A DNA stretch of 64,000 nucleotides from Brevundimonas subvibrioides (GTDB lineage: Bacteria; Pseudomonadota; Alphaproteobacteria; Caulobacterales; Caulobacteraceae): the NCBI RefSeq assembly GCF_027271155.1, contig NZ_CP114542.1, positions 2,775,001 to 2,839,000 of the forward strand, in the 5' to 3' direction. This document shows, piece after piece, positions 24,859 to 34,386 of the stretch (position 1 is its first letter; each line of letters begins with the position of its first letter). The notes beneath the pieces are model-generated. The model searched no databases. It had not been told where the DNA came from and saw only the letters and a program-made list of their open reading frames with translations. The translations under genes were made by a program, and so were the position numbers.

Positions 24859-25479
24859 ATGGCGAAGTCATTCCCGACCCTTGCGCTGGAGACCCTGCTG
24901 GCGGCCCGCGTCGGCGGGCCGGTCTGCGGGGTGGACGAGGCCGGGCGCGGGCCTTGGGCGGGGCCGGTCTCGGCGGCGGCGGTGATCCTGAACGCCGACG
25001 ACCTGCCCGCCGGCATCGACGACTCCAAGGCCCTGACGGCCGCGCGGCGCGAGGCGCTGGAGGTCGAGATCAAGGCCCGGGCCGTGGCCTGGGGCGTCGG
25101 CTTCGCCTCGGTCGAGGAGATCGACGCCCTGAACATCCTGCACGCCACGGGCCTGGCCATGTGCCGGGCGATCGAGGCGCTACAGGTCACGCCGGTGGCG
25201 GCGCTGGTCGACGGGAACTACCGGTTCCGGCTGCCCTGCGACGTGGAGACGGTGGTGGGCGGCGACGGGCTGTCGCTGTCGATCGCGGCGGCCTCCATCC
25301 TGGCCAAGACCGCGCGGGACCGGGTGATGGTCGAGATGGACGGACTGTACCCCGGCTACGGCTTTGCCGGGCACAAGGGCTATAATGCGCCGGTGCATTC
25401 GCAGGCCCTGCAGGCGATGGGACCTTCGCCGATCCACCGCCGGACCTGGGCCCCGATCCGGGCGCTGCTGGAGGCGTAG
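24859..25479 (+). CDS. rnhB: Ribonuclease HII
   Basis: This 206-residue RNase HII cleaves RNA in RNA-DNA hybrids and removes misincorporated ribonucleotides. The active-site start [14 protein letters not shown] (Asp-Glu pair), the DSKAL segment and the later Asp in VDGNYRF are all visible, as is [14 protein letters not shown] 24859 follows GAGGGGG. The downstream gene is convergent, 4 nt away. Confidence 0.94.
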   Translation: MAKSFPTLALETLLAARVGGPVCGVDEAGRGPWAGPVSAAAVILNADDLPAGIDDSKALTAARREALEVEIKARAVAWGVGFASVEEIDALNILHATGLAMCRAIEALQVTPVAALVDGNYRFRLPCDVETVVGGDGLSLSIAAASILAKTARDRVMVEMDGLYPGYGFAGHKGYNAPVHSQALQAMGPSPIHRRTWAPIRALLEA

Positions 25480-25483
25480 GGCC

Positions 25484-25831
25484 TCAGACCGACAGGATGC
25501 CGCCGACCAGGGCGCCCAGCAGGGCCGCGACGACGGCTCCGACGGCAAAGGTGAGCCAGCCCGCAGGACCGTGGGCGGCCGGCGTCGGCTGGGGCCGGGC
25601 GGAATACAGCCGCATCGGCAGGATGGCTTCGGCACGGACGAGGAAGTCGTTGGCGGGACGACCGTCGAAGCGGGTGGCGGTGGGCGGGCGCCAGGCGGCG
25701 GTCTGCCAGGCCTCCGTCGCCGTCCGGGCGGACGGCGGTGGGGCGGGGGTGGGGAGCGGACCCGGGAAGACGCCGGGAAGGGCGTCGCGCACCGGCGTCG
25801 CGTCCTCGCTCGGGCCTTCGGGAGTGGTCAC
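25484..25831 (-). CDS. Proline-rich protein with a C-terminal membrane anchor
   Basis: This 115-residue hypothetical protein has a soluble N-terminal part rich in Pro, Ala and Thr. It ends in one hydrophobic helix (about residues 92-114, LTFAVGAVVAALLGALVGG) that reaches the C-terminus, a tail-anchor layout. The segment RPANDFLVRAEAILPMRLYSARP is likely the conserved core. No family is recognised. It stands between rnhB and an adenine methylase gene, transcribed with the latter. Confidence 0.6.
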   Translation of the reverse strand: MTTPEGPSEDATPVRDALPGVFPGPLPTPAPPPSARTATEAWQTAAWRPPTATRFDGRPANDFLVRAEAILPMRLYSARPQPTPAAHGPAGWLTFAVGAVVAALLGALVGGILSV

Positions 25832-25885
25832 GCTCGCGCCTCGACGGGTCAGGGACCGCCATAGAGACTCGCAGGCTTCGGCCGG

Positions 25886-26920
25886 TCAAGCCGCGAGCGC
25901 GGAGGCGCCGTCGGAGACGACGAACAGATATTCGACATTGCGCAGCCGCCCCACGGCCCCGACCTTCTCGCCCCTGGGGTTATGGATGCCGATGCGGGCC
26001 CCGACATAGCGCGGACGGGGGATCTCGATCACCTGCACCGGCCCGCGCACCGACAGCATGGCGACCAGCTGCTCGCGGCTCAGATAGCCTTCGTCGTTGA
26101 AGGAGACGATCAGATGGGGCGCGCGGATCGCCTCGATCACGGCCTGCAAGGCCGGGCCGATGCCTGGGCGGGAGTTGAAGGCCGACTTGCGTGTGCGCAC
26201 GTCGATCCGCTTGTTGGCGATGCCATAGGTTTCAGGCCGGTCCCACAGCACCAGGCTTTCCCAGACATGGTAGTTCCCCAGGTAGGAATGCTGGTTGTAC
26301 GGCGGGTCCAGATAGACGAGGTCGCCGTCGAAGGCCCGGGCGATGTCCAGCGCGTCGCCCTGCGTCGCGCGGCAGGGTCCGGCGGCGACGGCGGGCTGTA
26401 GCGCGGGCATGCGCAGCTCCAGCGGTTTGAGCGCCCGCGCCGCCCAGGACTTCATATAGGCCATCTGCAGGCCGGCCGTGGAATCGACCCGGTCGGCGGC
26501 CTCCATCAGGCTGACCAGGGCGATGGCCTTCAGTTCCGGCTCCAGGCCCATGGCCTCGATCCGGTCGCGCATGGCGTCGATGCGGGCGCCGTTCCCGGGC
26601 GTGAAATAGCGGGCGTCCTCGCAGAAGGTCCTGGTGAACCAGCCGGGCGCTGGCGGGGTCGCGGCCAGGTCGGCGAGGACGGCGGCGGCCCGGTCGTGCC
26701 AGCGGTCGCGGTCGGCCTGGACATAGGCGGTGGCGAGCGTCGCGGCATAGGCGTTGTGGTCGTTGGACCAGACCTGGAACCCCTGCCCCTTCAGTGCGTG
26801 GCCGACGCGTGCGGTGCCGGAAAACAGGTCGCAGACCTGACCGCCGTCCGGCAGCAGGCCCCGGATCGACGCCGTGATCGGGTCGAGGAGGGCGCGCTTG
26901 GAGCCGAGGTATTTGATCAT
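25886..26920 (-). CDS. DNA adenine methylase (D12 class)
   Basis: This 344-residue N6-adenine DNA methyltransferase of the D12 (Dam/MboIIA-like) class has N-terminal YLGSKRALLDPI and FSGTARVGHAL, which form the S-adenosylmethionine site. DPPYNQHSY (around residue 224) is the catalytic DPPY motif. No restriction endonuclease lies next to it, so it may be an orphan or regulatory enzyme; it is distinct from CcrM-type GANTC enzymes. ATG 26920 is taken since MIKYLGSKR is the family start. A repeat element begins 10 nt upstream. Confidence 0.88.
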   Translation of the reverse strand: MIKYLGSKRALLDPITASIRGLLPDGGQVCDLFSGTARVGHALKGQGFQVWSNDHNAYAATLATAYVQADRDRWHDRAAAVLADLAATPPAPGWFTRTFCEDARYFTPGNGARIDAMRDRIEAMGLEPELKAIALVSLMEAADRVDSTAGLQMAYMKSWAARALKPLELRMPALQPAVAAGPCRATQGDALDIARAFDGDLVYLDPPYNQHSYLGNYHVWESLVLWDRPETYGIANKRIDVRTRKSAFNSRPGIGPALQAVIEAIRAPHLIVSFNDEGYLSREQLVAMLSVRGPVQVIEIPRPRYVGARIGIHNPRGEKVGAVGRLRNVEYLFVVSDGASALAA

Positions 26921-26930
26921 GGACAGACGC

Positions 26931-27100
26931 CCCTCTCCCGGCAGGAGAGGGCGATCGCGCACGGCATCGTCGCCGTCGTTCTGGCGCGGTCGGGTGAGGG
27001 TTTACGGTGGCTGATCGTCGACATCGGTCCCCTCACCCTTTCGCGCAAGAACGATCACCAGGGTGATCGTGCGCTCAAGCCCTCTCCCTCCGGGAGAGGG
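26931..27100. repeat. Inverted pair of a roughly 70-nt palindromic repeat
   Basis: Two related copies face each other: 26931-27000 and, reverse-complemented, 27030-27100, with a 29-nt spacer. Each has a terminal hairpin CCCTCTCC...GGAGAGGG, a GCGC..AGAACGA block and a CCCTCACCC end. They differ internally, so they are diverged copies rather than a recent duplication. The pair fills the whole gap between the pyruvate kinase and methylase genes. Confidence 0.78.
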
Positions 27101-27101
27101 T

Positions 27102-28541
27102 TCAGGACTGCCGTTTCGCCTTCTTCGTCGGAGCATGCGCCAGTCGCAGCAGATTCGCAGCCCCCGGGGCGCCGAAGGGGGTGCCGGCGAGGATCAGGAC
27201 GCGCTGGCCCGGCTGGGCGAGGCCGTATTGCATGGCCGAGTTGACCGCGTCGTCGGTGACGTCTTCCAGCGAGGTCGGCTCCTTGCCGAGACGCGGTTCC
27301 AGCCCCCAGACGAGGGCCAGACGACGCGCGGTCTCGGGTCGGGGCGTCAGGGCCAGCATCGGCTGGAGGGGCCGCTCGCGCGACATGCGACGCGCGGTGC
27401 CGCCCAGGGTCGTGAAGATGACGATGCAGGCGGTGGACTGGGCCTCGCCGGCCTTGCGTGCCGCCGCGACCAGGGCATCAGCGTCGATATCGTCCATGCC
27501 GGCGTGTTCGGCGTCCATGAGACTGGGCCACAGGGGGTCGCTTTCGACCCGCTCCATGATCCGGTTCATGATGCCGACGGCCTCCAGCGGATAGTCGCCC
27601 GACGCCGTTTCCGCTGACAGCATCAGGGCGTCCGCCCCCTCATAGACGGCATTGGCGACGTCTGAGGCTTCGGCGCGGGTAGGTGCGGGCGAGGCCGTCA
27701 TGGACTCCAGCATCTGGGTCGCCACGATCACCGGCACGCCGCGCTGGCGGGCGGCGCGGATGATCCGCTTCTGGGCGACCGGCACCTCTTCCGGATCCAT
27801 CTCCACGCCCAGGTCGCCGCGCGCGACCATGACGCCGTCGCAGTAGTCGAGGATGGCGTCGAGGTCGGCCAGGGCCTGGGGTTTCTCGATCTTGGCCAGA
27901 CAAGCGGCGCGGCCCTTCACGATCGCCTTCAGCTCGGCCATGTCCTCCGGTTTCTGGACGAAGCTCAGCGCGACCCAGTCGACGCCGAGCCGCAGGGCGA
28001 AGGCCAGGTCCTCGCGGTCCTTGGGCGTCAGGGCCGAGACGGGCACGACGGCCTCGGGCACGGCGACACCCTTTCGGTCGCTGAGTTTCGATCCGCTCTC
28101 GACGGTCACATCGGCCCATTCGTCGGTGCGCGCCCCGACCCGCAGCCGGACCCGGCCGTCGTCGAGCAGCAGCAGCATGCCGGTGCGCAGGGCCCGGAAG
28201 ATTTCCGGATGGGGCATCTCCACGCGCGTCGCATCGCCCGGCGTCGGGTCGAGGTCGAACCGCATCCTGTGGCCGGGCTTCACGTCGATCTCGACGTTGG
28301 CAAAGCGGCCCAGGCGCAGCTTGGGGCCCTGCAGGTCGGCCAGGACGCCCAGCGGTCGCTGCAGGGCGATCTCGGCCCCGCGCACAGCCTTCAGCGCGGC
28401 GGCGTGATCGTCGTGCGAGCCGTGGCTGAAGTTCAGGCGAAAAACATCGACGCCGGCCTCGGCCAGCGACCTGACCATGCCGGGGGCGCGGCTGGCCGGA
28501 CCCAGTGTCGCGACGATACGGGCGCGTCTTGCTCTGATCAT
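27102..28541 (-). CDS. pyk: Pyruvate kinase
   Basis: This 479-residue glycolytic enzyme converts phosphoenolpyruvate and ADP to pyruvate and ATP. The barrel signature CLAKIEKPQALADLDAI and MVARGDLGVEM hold the catalytic Lys and metal-binding Glu/Asp. RLNFSHGSHDDH and the C-terminal allosteric-type domain are also present. ATG 28541 is preferred because AGGTGGG lies just before it and the family N-terminus (RARRARIVATLGPAS) follows. It ends against the repeat pair. Confidence 0.95.
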   Translation of the reverse strand: MIRARRARIVATLGPASRAPGMVRSLAEAGVDVFRLNFSHGSHDDHAAALKAVRGAEIALQRPLGVLADLQGPKLRLGRFANVEIDVKPGHRMRFDLDPTPGDATRVEMPHPEIFRALRTGMLLLLDDGRVRLRVGARTDEWADVTVESGSKLSDRKGVAVPEAVVPVSALTPKDREDLAFALRLGVDWVALSFVQKPEDMAELKAIVKGRAACLAKIEKPQALADLDAILDYCDGVMVARGDLGVEMDPEEVPVAQKRIIRAARQRGVPVIVATQMLESMTASPAPTRAEASDVANAVYEGADALMLSAETASGDYPLEAVGIMNRIMERVESDPLWPSLMDAEHAGMDDIDADALVAAARKAGEAQSTACIVIFTTLGGTARRMSRERPLQPMLALTPRPETARRLALVWGLEPRLGKEPTSLEDVTDDAVNSAMQYGLAQPGQRVLILAGTPFGAPGAANLLRLAHAPTKKAKRQS

Positions 28542-28655
28542 ATGTCCCACCTGGACCGACGCATTGGTCGGCATCGTTTCCCGAAGGCCTTGTGCCACGA
28601 AACGACGGCCTGCGGCAGAACGGTCGAGCCCCGGGAAACAGGAAGTGAGTCGTTG

Positions 28656-30326
28656 TTACCGAACCGGCTCGACCGCCGGACAGGCCGGGGCACCATAGAC
28701 GCCGAGATCGAGGCAGAGCCCGTCCACCGTGTCGGCCGGCGTCAGCCCCATCAGATTGGCCAGGCTGGGGGCGATGTCGACCGTCCGGATCTGCCAGAAC
28801 CGTTCCTGTGCCGGACCGCCCGGGCGCCAGAAGATGATCGGCACGCGGCGGTCATAGTCCCAGACCGAGCCATGGCTGGCGACCGCACCACCGGCCCGGG
28901 TCTGGCCGGTCAGATAGGGTCCGTAGGCGATCATGATGTCCGCGCCCTTGTCGGCCACGGCGCTGAGGCGCAGCCGCTGCCGCACCGACAGGGCCTCCGG
29001 TTCGACGTCACGGGCGGGCAGGGGATCGGCCAGCAGGTCGTCGATGGCGACGGCATAGGCGACGGTCGGCTCCTGGGCCAGCAGGGCCACGGACGCGGCG
29101 ACGATCTGTCCGCGCAAGGGTTGCGGCAGCCGGACGTGATCGGCTCCGGCCACGATCAGACCGGTCGAGCCGTTCTGAAGCGGCGCATACATCAGGCCGA
29201 ATTCCGCCTGCAGGCCGGCGTTGATGCGGTCCATCATCTGCGGGTCGTTGCGGCCGGCGGGCGCGCCGCGCGCGGCCATGCGTTCCGGGGAATCCGAGCC
29301 ACCGTGATCCGCCGTCAGGACGATGATGGCCCCGCCCGGAACGTCGGCGACCTTGTCCAGGAAGGCCCCCAGGGCGTCGTCCATCCGCAGCAGCTGTTCG
29401 CACATCTCCGGCCCCTGGGTGCCATAGGCGTGACCGATCTTGTCGGTGCCCGACAGACTGACGCCCAGCATGTCGGTGGCGCCCCGCCGGCCCAGTTGCT
29501 GGCGCTCCAGCAGGTCGGTCGCGGCCGCCAGCGTCGTCTCGTCCAGAGCGGGCGAGTCCTCCAGAGTGTAGTGTTCCGGCGGCAGGTCGGCGTGCAGCAC
29601 CTCGCCGTACAGGCTGCTTTCACCCGCCAGCGTGCGGCAGAAATCGTGCTGATAGGTCCAGCTTCCGACCGGATCGGCGGTGTAACGCGCACGGTAGGCG
29701 GCGTTGAAGGCGGCGACGGGCGCGAGCCGGTCCCCGGCCGTCTGCCCCGGCTCGACATAGGTGGTCAGGCCGAAGCCTTCCTGGATCCAGTAGGCTCCGT
29801 CGGGATGGTGACCGGCCAGGTTGATGGCCCCGCGATCCTTGCCCGATACGGCATAGACGCGGCTCTGCGGGCTGATGGACTTCAGCCAGTCGGGCAATAT
29901 GGTGATGCGGATGTTGTCGGGGCCGACGCGGCCATTCTCGCCCGGTCCGCCGTCGGCCAGCGTATTCTGCGGCGCGGCAAGGCAATAGACCTGAAGGCCG
30001 CTGACCGGGTCGATCCATTCATTGGACGGGATCCCCACGGTGGTCGGCCAGGCTCCGCTGAGGACGGTCGCGTGCCCGGGGCAGGTCTTGGTGATGCCCT
30101 GGGCCTGGTAGCCATTGGCATAGACCAGACCCTGATCGGCCAGGGTACGCAGTCCGCCCGTGAACCGGCTGCGGTACTGGTTGAACAGATTGGCGCTGAA
30201 CTGGTCGATGACGATGGTCACGACGAGAGCGGGGGAACGCCCGTTCCCGGCCTCGCTCTGGGCCGTGGCGACGGCGGGAGCCAGAAGGCCGAAGAGAAGG
30301 CAGGCGCTGGCGATCGGTCGGGTCAT
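28656..30326 (-). CDS. Secreted alkaline phosphatase superfamily protein (PafA-like)
   Basis: This 556-residue alkaline phosphatase/nucleotide pyrophosphatase superfamily protein has an N-terminal signal peptide ending VATAQS. The probable nucleophile is the Thr in KTCPGHATVLSG. Metal-site stretches IVIDQF, GTDKIGHAYG, LTADHGG and a late SHGSVWDYD are visible. Such enzymes release phosphate from phosphomonoesters in the periplasm. The next upstream gene on the same strand also looks like a secreted phosphatase, so the two may serve phosphate acquisition. Confidence 0.85.
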   Translation of the reverse strand: MTRPIASACLLFGLLAPAVATAQSEAGNGRSPALVVTIVIDQFSANLFNQYRSRFTGGLRTLADQGLVYANGYQAQGITKTCPGHATVLSGAWPTTVGIPSNEWIDPVSGLQVYCLAAPQNTLADGGPGENGRVGPDNIRITILPDWLKSISPQSRVYAVSGKDRGAINLAGHHPDGAYWIQEGFGLTTYVEPGQTAGDRLAPVAAFNAAYRARYTADPVGSWTYQHDFCRTLAGESSLYGEVLHADLPPEHYTLEDSPALDETTLAAATDLLERQQLGRRGATDMLGVSLSGTDKIGHAYGTQGPEMCEQLLRMDDALGAFLDKVADVPGGAIIVLTADHGGSDSPERMAARGAPAGRNDPQMMDRINAGLQAEFGLMYAPLQNGSTGLIVAGADHVRLPQPLRGQIVAASVALLAQEPTVAYAVAIDDLLADPLPARDVEPEALSVRQRLRLSAVADKGADIMIAYGPYLTGQTRAGGAVASHGSVWDYDRRVPIIFWRPGGPAQERFWQIRTVDIAPSLANLMGLTPADTVDGLCLDLGVYGAPACPAVEPVR

Positions 30327-30407
30327 GGCACACCGTAGAGTTTGAAGGTCGGCCCTAGACCCGGGACGCAACAGATGGAAGACGGCCGGCGCACCGGACA
30401 GTCCGCG

Positions 30408-31817
30408 TCAGGCGACCACGGCCTCCCACGGGCCTGTGATGGCCAGGGTGATGCCGGGAAACTGGAGGTTCACGAACAGCGTCCCGCCGTCGGGCGAGAA
30501 CACGGCACCGGCAAACTCCGAATTGCCGCGGAACGCGTTCCTGGCGATCGTGTAGAGGCGACCGTCGGGGGTGACGCCCTTCAGGTGATTGCGGATCGTG
30601 GCCGAATAATTGTCCTCGCACACGATCAGATGGCCCCAGGGGGCGACGACGAGGTTGTCGCCCATGTTCAGGGTGCGTTCGTCGGCACTTTCGACGAACA
30701 GCTGGATCCGGCCGGCATTATCCGCCGCACCGGTTTCGCCCTCCAGAGCCGATGGCTGGTAGCGCAGGATCTGCCCGCGCTGCAGCGGCCCGCCCGAGGT
30801 GGCGGTCAGATACAGTTCGTCCCTGGCCCAGAAGACGCCTTCGCCGCGCGCGACGAGGGCCGCGCCCCTGGCATGGCCACGTTGACGAAGATCGCCCTTC
30901 GGGCTGTCGACGTCCTCCATGTCGATCCACACCACCTCGCGCCAGTCACCGGGCGACCAGAGCCGGGCGTGATGATTGGTGGTGTCGGCACCCAGCATGT
31001 CCTTCAGGGCCATGGCCTGGAGCCGGCCGCCCTCGACCAGCTTGCCCGGAATGTTCGGGATGAAGCGGTAGAACAGGCCGTCGACCCGGTCCTCGGTCAG
31101 ATAGACGACGCCGGTGCGCGGATCGATGCAGACGGCTTCGTGGTCGAACCGGCCCATGGCCTTGAGCGGCACGGGGTCGACGAGGCCGGTCTCGGTCGCC
31201 GGCACCTCGAAGACATAGCCGTGGGCCTTGGTCACATCGGCGTCGGCCGGCGTCTCCTCGGTCTCCTCGCAGGTCAGCCAGGACCCCCAGGGCGTCTGAC
31301 CGCCGCAGCAATTGGTGCTGGTCCCGGCCAGCGACAGATGTTGTCGCACCGTCTGGCCGGTGGCCATGTCGTAGATCAGGGTCGTGGTCCCGCCGGGCAG
31401 GGGCCGACCGTCCTTGTAGGTGTCATAGGCGCGGGCGGCATCGAGGCGACCGATCGCGGCCTGGTCGGGACCACCCGGACCCCAGTTGCGGTGACTGGCA
31501 GTCGAACCGGTCAGCTCGTGATTGCGGACGAGGGCCACACGCGTGCCCTCCAGGGCGAAACAGCCCATGCCGTCGAACTGTCCGGGCACCACCAGGCCGT
31601 CGTCCATGACGTCGCCCCCCTGGGAGATGACGCGATAGGAAAAGCCCTCCGGCAGGTCCAGCATGCCGTTCGGATCGACCTTCAGGGGACCGTAGCCGGC
31701 CACCTCGTTGATGTAGGTCTCCGTCCCTCCGGACCGGGCGGCCACATTGCGAGCCAGGCCGCCGAAGGCGGTGGCAGCCGCGGCGGCGGACAGCAGGGTG
31801 CGGCGATCGAGACGCAT
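30408..31817 (-). CDS. PhoX-like (DUF839) protein with a Tat signal
   Basis: This 469-residue DUF839/PhoX-family protein consists of beta-propeller phosphatases using Ca and Fe. The N-terminus has a twin-arginine motif (DRRTLLS) and a hydrophobic Ala/Thr stretch, so it is probably exported folded. Recognisable parts are LVRNHELTG, TSTNCCGGQTPWGSWLTCEE and FDHEAVCIDPRTGVVYLTEDR. ATG 31817 puts the Tat motif at the start. It lies just beyond pufM, separated by a strong hairpin, and marks the edge of the photosynthesis cluster. Confidence 0.85.
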   Translation of the reverse strand: MRLDRRTLLSAAAAATAFGGLARNVAARSGGTETYINEVAGYGPLKVDPNGMLDLPEGFSYRVISQGGDVMDDGLVVPGQFDGMGCFALEGTRVALVRNHELTGSTASHRNWGPGGPDQAAIGRLDAARAYDTYKDGRPLPGGTTTLIYDMATGQTVRQHLSLAGTSTNCCGGQTPWGSWLTCEETEETPADADVTKAHGYVFEVPATETGLVDPVPLKAMGRFDHEAVCIDPRTGVVYLTEDRVDGLFYRFIPNIPGKLVEGGRLQAMALKDMLGADTTNHHARLWSPGDWREVVWIDMEDVDSPKGDLRQRGHARGAALVARGEGVFWARDELYLTATSGGPLQRGQILRYQPSALEGETGAADNAGRIQLFVESADERTLNMGDNLVVAPWGHLIVCEDNYSATIRNHLKGVTPDGRLYTIARNAFRGNSEFAGAVFSPDGGTLFVNLQFPGITLAITGPWEAVVA

Positions 31818-31905
31818 GGGACGAGGCTCCGGACGGGGTTTCTCGATAACTCCCGGGGCAAACCGCGTCATCATGGTTCTGTGACCGCCGTGCGACAAAC
31901 GATCC

Positions 31906-31932
31906 GGGGCGCCGGTCGGAAACCGGCGCCCC
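31906..31932 (-). terminator. Strong hairpin between pufM and the PhoX-like gene
   Basis: An 11-bp perfect stem (GGGGCGCCGGT / ACCGGCGCCCC) with a 5-nt loop lies about 40 nt after the pufM stop in the direction of puf transcription. No run of T follows, so it may stabilise the puf mRNA 3' end or act with Rho rather than as a classical terminator. Confidence 0.55.
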
Positions 31933-31973
31933 GTTCATCATCGTGTCTCCAGCCGACCGAGGTCGGCCGCGGA

Positions 31974-32894
31974 TCAGCGCGCGTAGTTGTGCGCGATGGC
32001 CCAGTCGTACCAGCTGGGAACAACGGTGCCCGTCAGCAGGATGCCGATGCCGCCCGTCAGGGTGGTCAGGACGGCGAACCACCAAGCCCAGCGGTGGATG
32101 GATTCCATCGTGGCGTTGAAGCCCATGGTCCAGCGCCAGAACAGCGCGCCGCGTTCGGCACCCGTGCCGCGGTCGGTGATCTGTTCGACCTCGCGCTCGG
32201 ACCCGTAGCGGCTGGTGGCCAGGATGGTCGCACCGTGCATGGCGAACAGCAGGGTGGAGCCATACAGGAACACGATCGAGAGGCAGTGGAACGGGTTGTA
32301 GAACAGGTTGCCGTAGGTGATCGAGAACGCCCCGGTCCAGTCGAGATGGGGAAAAATGCCGAACGGCACGGCTTCCGACCAGCTGCCCATCATGATCGGG
32401 CGGATGAAACCCAGGACCAGATACAGCCAGATCGCCGAGGCGAAGGCCCAGGTGGTGTGGGTGCCGAGGCCCAGCGCCTTGGCCCGCAGGTAGGAGCGGA
32501 TGCACCAGCTGATCACCGAGACGGTGAGGAAGAAGCCGGCGATCAGCCACCAGCCGCCCTGGTTGAGCGGCGGCAGGATGTTCAACCCCTGCTCGGGCGG
32601 CGGCGGATAAAGCCCCAGCCAGGGCAGTTGCCGGACGAATTCGGCCGGGTTCCAGCCGACGCTGGCGAACATGTTGAGACCGATGATCTCGAACGCCAGG
32701 AAGCCGGTCAGCAGGGAGATGACCCCGGTCCAGCCCAGGTGCATCGGGCCGATCTGGGCATTGCCGATCCTTCCGATCAGGTGGACGAAGAAGGGCTGGC
32801 CGACGCGCCAGTCGTCCCCATCGTTGCCCGGCACGCCCGCTTCGGGGTGACCGTGGACCTGAACCTGGGTGAAGATGTTCTGATAGGCGGACAT
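31974..32894 (-). CDS. pufM: Photosynthetic reaction centre M subunit
   Basis: This 306-residue type II reaction-centre subunit binds the special pair, bacteriopheophytin and quinone with PufL. Five transmembrane helices are visible. Diagnostic stretches are [50 protein letters not shown] and the metal/quinone-side His in [11 protein letters not shown]. It is last in pufBALM; no pufC (tetrahaem cytochrome) follows, since the next gene is a phosphatase-like protein. Confidence 0.98.
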   Translation of the reverse strand: MSAYQNIFTQVQVHGHPEAGVPGNDGDDWRVGQPFFVHLIGRIGNAQIGPMHLGWTGVISLLTGFLAFEIIGLNMFASVGWNPAEFVRQLPWLGLYPPPPEQGLNILPPLNQGGWWLIAGFFLTVSVISWCIRSYLRAKALGLGTHTTWAFASAIWLYLVLGFIRPIMMGSWSEAVPFGIFPHLDWTGAFSITYGNLFYNPFHCLSIVFLYGSTLLFAMHGATILATSRYGSEREVEQITDRGTGAERGALFWRWTMGFNATMESIHRWAWWFAVLTTLTGGIGILLTGTVVPSWYDWAIAHNYAR

Positions 32895-32909
32895 TGGTTC
32901 CCCCCTCCC

Positions 32910-33734
32910 CTATTGCCAGATCGGCAGGTTGCGCCAGCCGTCCCACCACTCGGGCCAGCCCGCCGACCAGACCGGTCCGCTGATGATGATGCAGACCGCG
33001 CTCCAGAACCCGGCCGAAAGCGCCAGGAACAGACCGACGCGGTGGATGCCCAGGGTGCCGACCGAATAGCCGATGAAGTCGCGGAAGAAGGTGTCCTCGT
33101 GCTCGGGCTGGCGCACCGGCTTGCCCGGGCCAGGGTTGGTCGCGGCCAGAACCAGCGAGCCGTGCAGCGCCAGCGCCATCGTCGTCGTGAAGAAGAAGCT
33201 CACGGCGATCATGTGGGCAGGATTGTAGTGGAAATTCAGATACTGGTAGCCGGTGTTCGACACCCAATCCAGATGGCTGAAGATGCCGTAGGGGAAGCCG
33301 GTGCTCCACGATCCCAGGAGCCAGGGACGGATCACGTTCAGCGTCACATAGGCCAGGATGGCCACGCCGAAGGCAGCCGGAACATGCAGGCCGATGCCCA
33401 GCTTGCGGCAGATTTCGACCTCTCGAAGCGCCCAGGAACAGAAGGCTCCGACGGCGCAAATGGTGACCAGCTGCCAGATTCCGCCCTCGCGGAGGGGGGC
33501 CAGCGACAGGCCATATTTGATATCGGGTGGATTGATGGTGATCAGCCACGGGTTCCAGGTGTCGCCCAGCGACGCCCCGTAGAAGATCAGCGCGGTGCCC
33601 AGAGCGGCGAAGAAGGCCGTCGTGACTCCGAAGAAGCCGACGTAGAATGGCCCGACCCAGAAATCGAACATGTCGCCGCCGATCAGGGTACCGCCCCTGA
33701 TTCTATATTTTCGTTCAAAACTCAGTAAGGCCAT
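32910..33734 (-). CDS. pufL: Photosynthetic reaction centre L subunit
   Basis: This 274-residue subunit is PufM's partner in the reaction-centre core. The N-terminus [20 protein letters not shown] is typical, as are [19 protein letters not shown] and [25 protein letters not shown], containing the His ligands to bacteriochlorophyll. It sits 15 nt before pufM and 117 nt after pufA. The intercistronic region can fold, as in Rhodobacter where it protects the puf mRNA. Confidence 0.98.
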   Translation of the reverse strand: MALLSFERKYRIRGGTLIGGDMFDFWVGPFYVGFFGVTTAFFAALGTALIFYGASLGDTWNPWLITINPPDIKYGLSLAPLREGGIWQLVTICAVGAFCSWALREVEICRKLGIGLHVPAAFGVAILAYVTLNVIRPWLLGSWSTGFPYGIFSHLDWVSNTGYQYLNFHYNPAHMIAVSFFFTTTMALALHGSLVLAATNPGPGKPVRQPEHEDTFFRDFIGYSVGTLGIHRVGLFLALSAGFWSAVCIIISGPVWSAGWPEWWDGWRNLPIWQ

Positions 33735-33741
33735 GACCGTC

Positions 33742-33803
33742 TCCGTCCGTCTTCTCGCCCCGCGAGATGGACATCTGTTGCGATAGCGGTCGCGTCGGAC
33801 GGA
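33742..33803 (-). other. pufA-pufL intercistronic stem-loop
   Basis: An 8-bp inverted repeat (TCCGTCCG / CGGACGGA, 33742-33749 and 33796-33803) encloses a smaller TCTCG/CGAGA hairpin. In Rhodobacter a hairpin at this place sets higher pufBA than pufLM levels by blocking decay; the position and potential fold here are consistent with that role. Confidence 0.45.
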
Positions 33804-33851
33804 ACCGGATCGCTCCGTTTCCGCCCGCGCGCCGCATCAGCGGATTGCCCG

Positions 33852-34022
33852 TCAGGGTGCGGCGGCAGAAGCCGCAGCGGGTGTGGCCTGAGCGCCGTCA
33901 ATCCAGTTGTACCGAGGCGAGCTGAGCAGGATGAAGTGGATCAGCAGAGCCAGGGTGAACAGGAAAACGGCGAGCGCGACCAGCGCCCGACGGGGATCGA
34001 AAAGGAGCCAAATTCTCCACAT
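33852..34022 (-). CDS. pufA: Light-harvesting LH1 alpha polypeptide
   Basis: This 56-residue LH1 alpha chain begins [20 protein letters not shown], the standard alpha opening. The transmembrane helix carries the bacteriochlorophyll-ligating His29 ([12 protein letters not shown]) followed by the YNW segment. A short Ala-rich tail follows. GGAGG lies 9 nt before the ATG at 34022. It is below the usual length cut-off for gene callers but beyond doubt from sequence and position. Confidence 0.96.
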   Translation of the reverse strand: MWRIWLLFDPRRALVALAVFLFTLALLIHFILLSSPRYNWIDGAQATPAAASAAAP

Positions 34023-34104
34023 AACTGTAGTCCTCCATAGCCAGCGAGTGGCTTTGTTGGCGACGGCAAGGAATTAATCCCTGCCGACTGGGTTGGGTGG
34101 AGAC

Positions 34105-34272
34105 CTAGGCTGCGAACCAGGGCCGCCAGTACCAGACCAGAACATGCGCCACGATCGCGATGACCGTGAAAGCAATGAAGCTGGTCATGAAGAGGCCGTG
34201 GAATTCCTTGGCCGCTTCTGGCGTGAGTCCGGTGAGGGACCCAACTGGTCTTTCATCAGGTAGATGAGACAT
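34105..34272 (-). CDS. pufB: Light-harvesting LH1 beta polypeptide
   Basis: This 55-residue LH1 beta chain has the polar N-terminal part GLTPEAAKEFHGLFMTSF, which holds the first conserved His. The transmembrane helix holds the ligand His43 (IVAHVLVWYWRPWF), a signature beta ending. A strong AGGAGGAG ribosome site precedes the ATG at 34272. It is the first puf gene, 114 nt after bchZ; no pufQ is present in that gap. Confidence 0.96.
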   Translation of the reverse strand: MSHLPDERPVGSLTGLTPEAAKEFHGLFMTSFIAFTVIAIVAHVLVWYWRPWFAA

Positions 34273-34303
34273 CTCTCCTCCTTTCGTTGGAGCGGGTCTT
34301 CGT

Positions 34304-34357
34304 CCACGAGGAGATCTCGTGGTCGTTTCCGAAATCCGGACAAGCCGGACGTCGGAA
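34304..34357 (-). other. Stem-loops in the bchZ-pufB leader
   Basis: Two hairpins lie between bchZ and pufB: a 7-bp stem CCACGAG/CTCGTGG (34304-34322) close to the pufB ribosome site, and a two-tier stem (34327-34357) built from TTCCGA/TCGGAA and TCCGG/CCGGA. They could mark an RNA processing site that separates puf from bch messages. No PpsR box was found here. Confidence 0.4.
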
Positions 34358-34386
34358 CTTTGGGTCCGGGCGGATCGGGCGGCGCA

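Noticed and set aside
30342..33728. A long plus-strand open frame antisense to pufLM and the PhoX-like gene
   Set aside because: The opposite strand encodes unmistakable PufL and PufM; the antisense peptide has no family features.
34273..34386. A pufQ gene between bchZ and pufB
   Set aside because: The gap is only 114 nt, shows hairpins and contains no frame long enough for PufQ.
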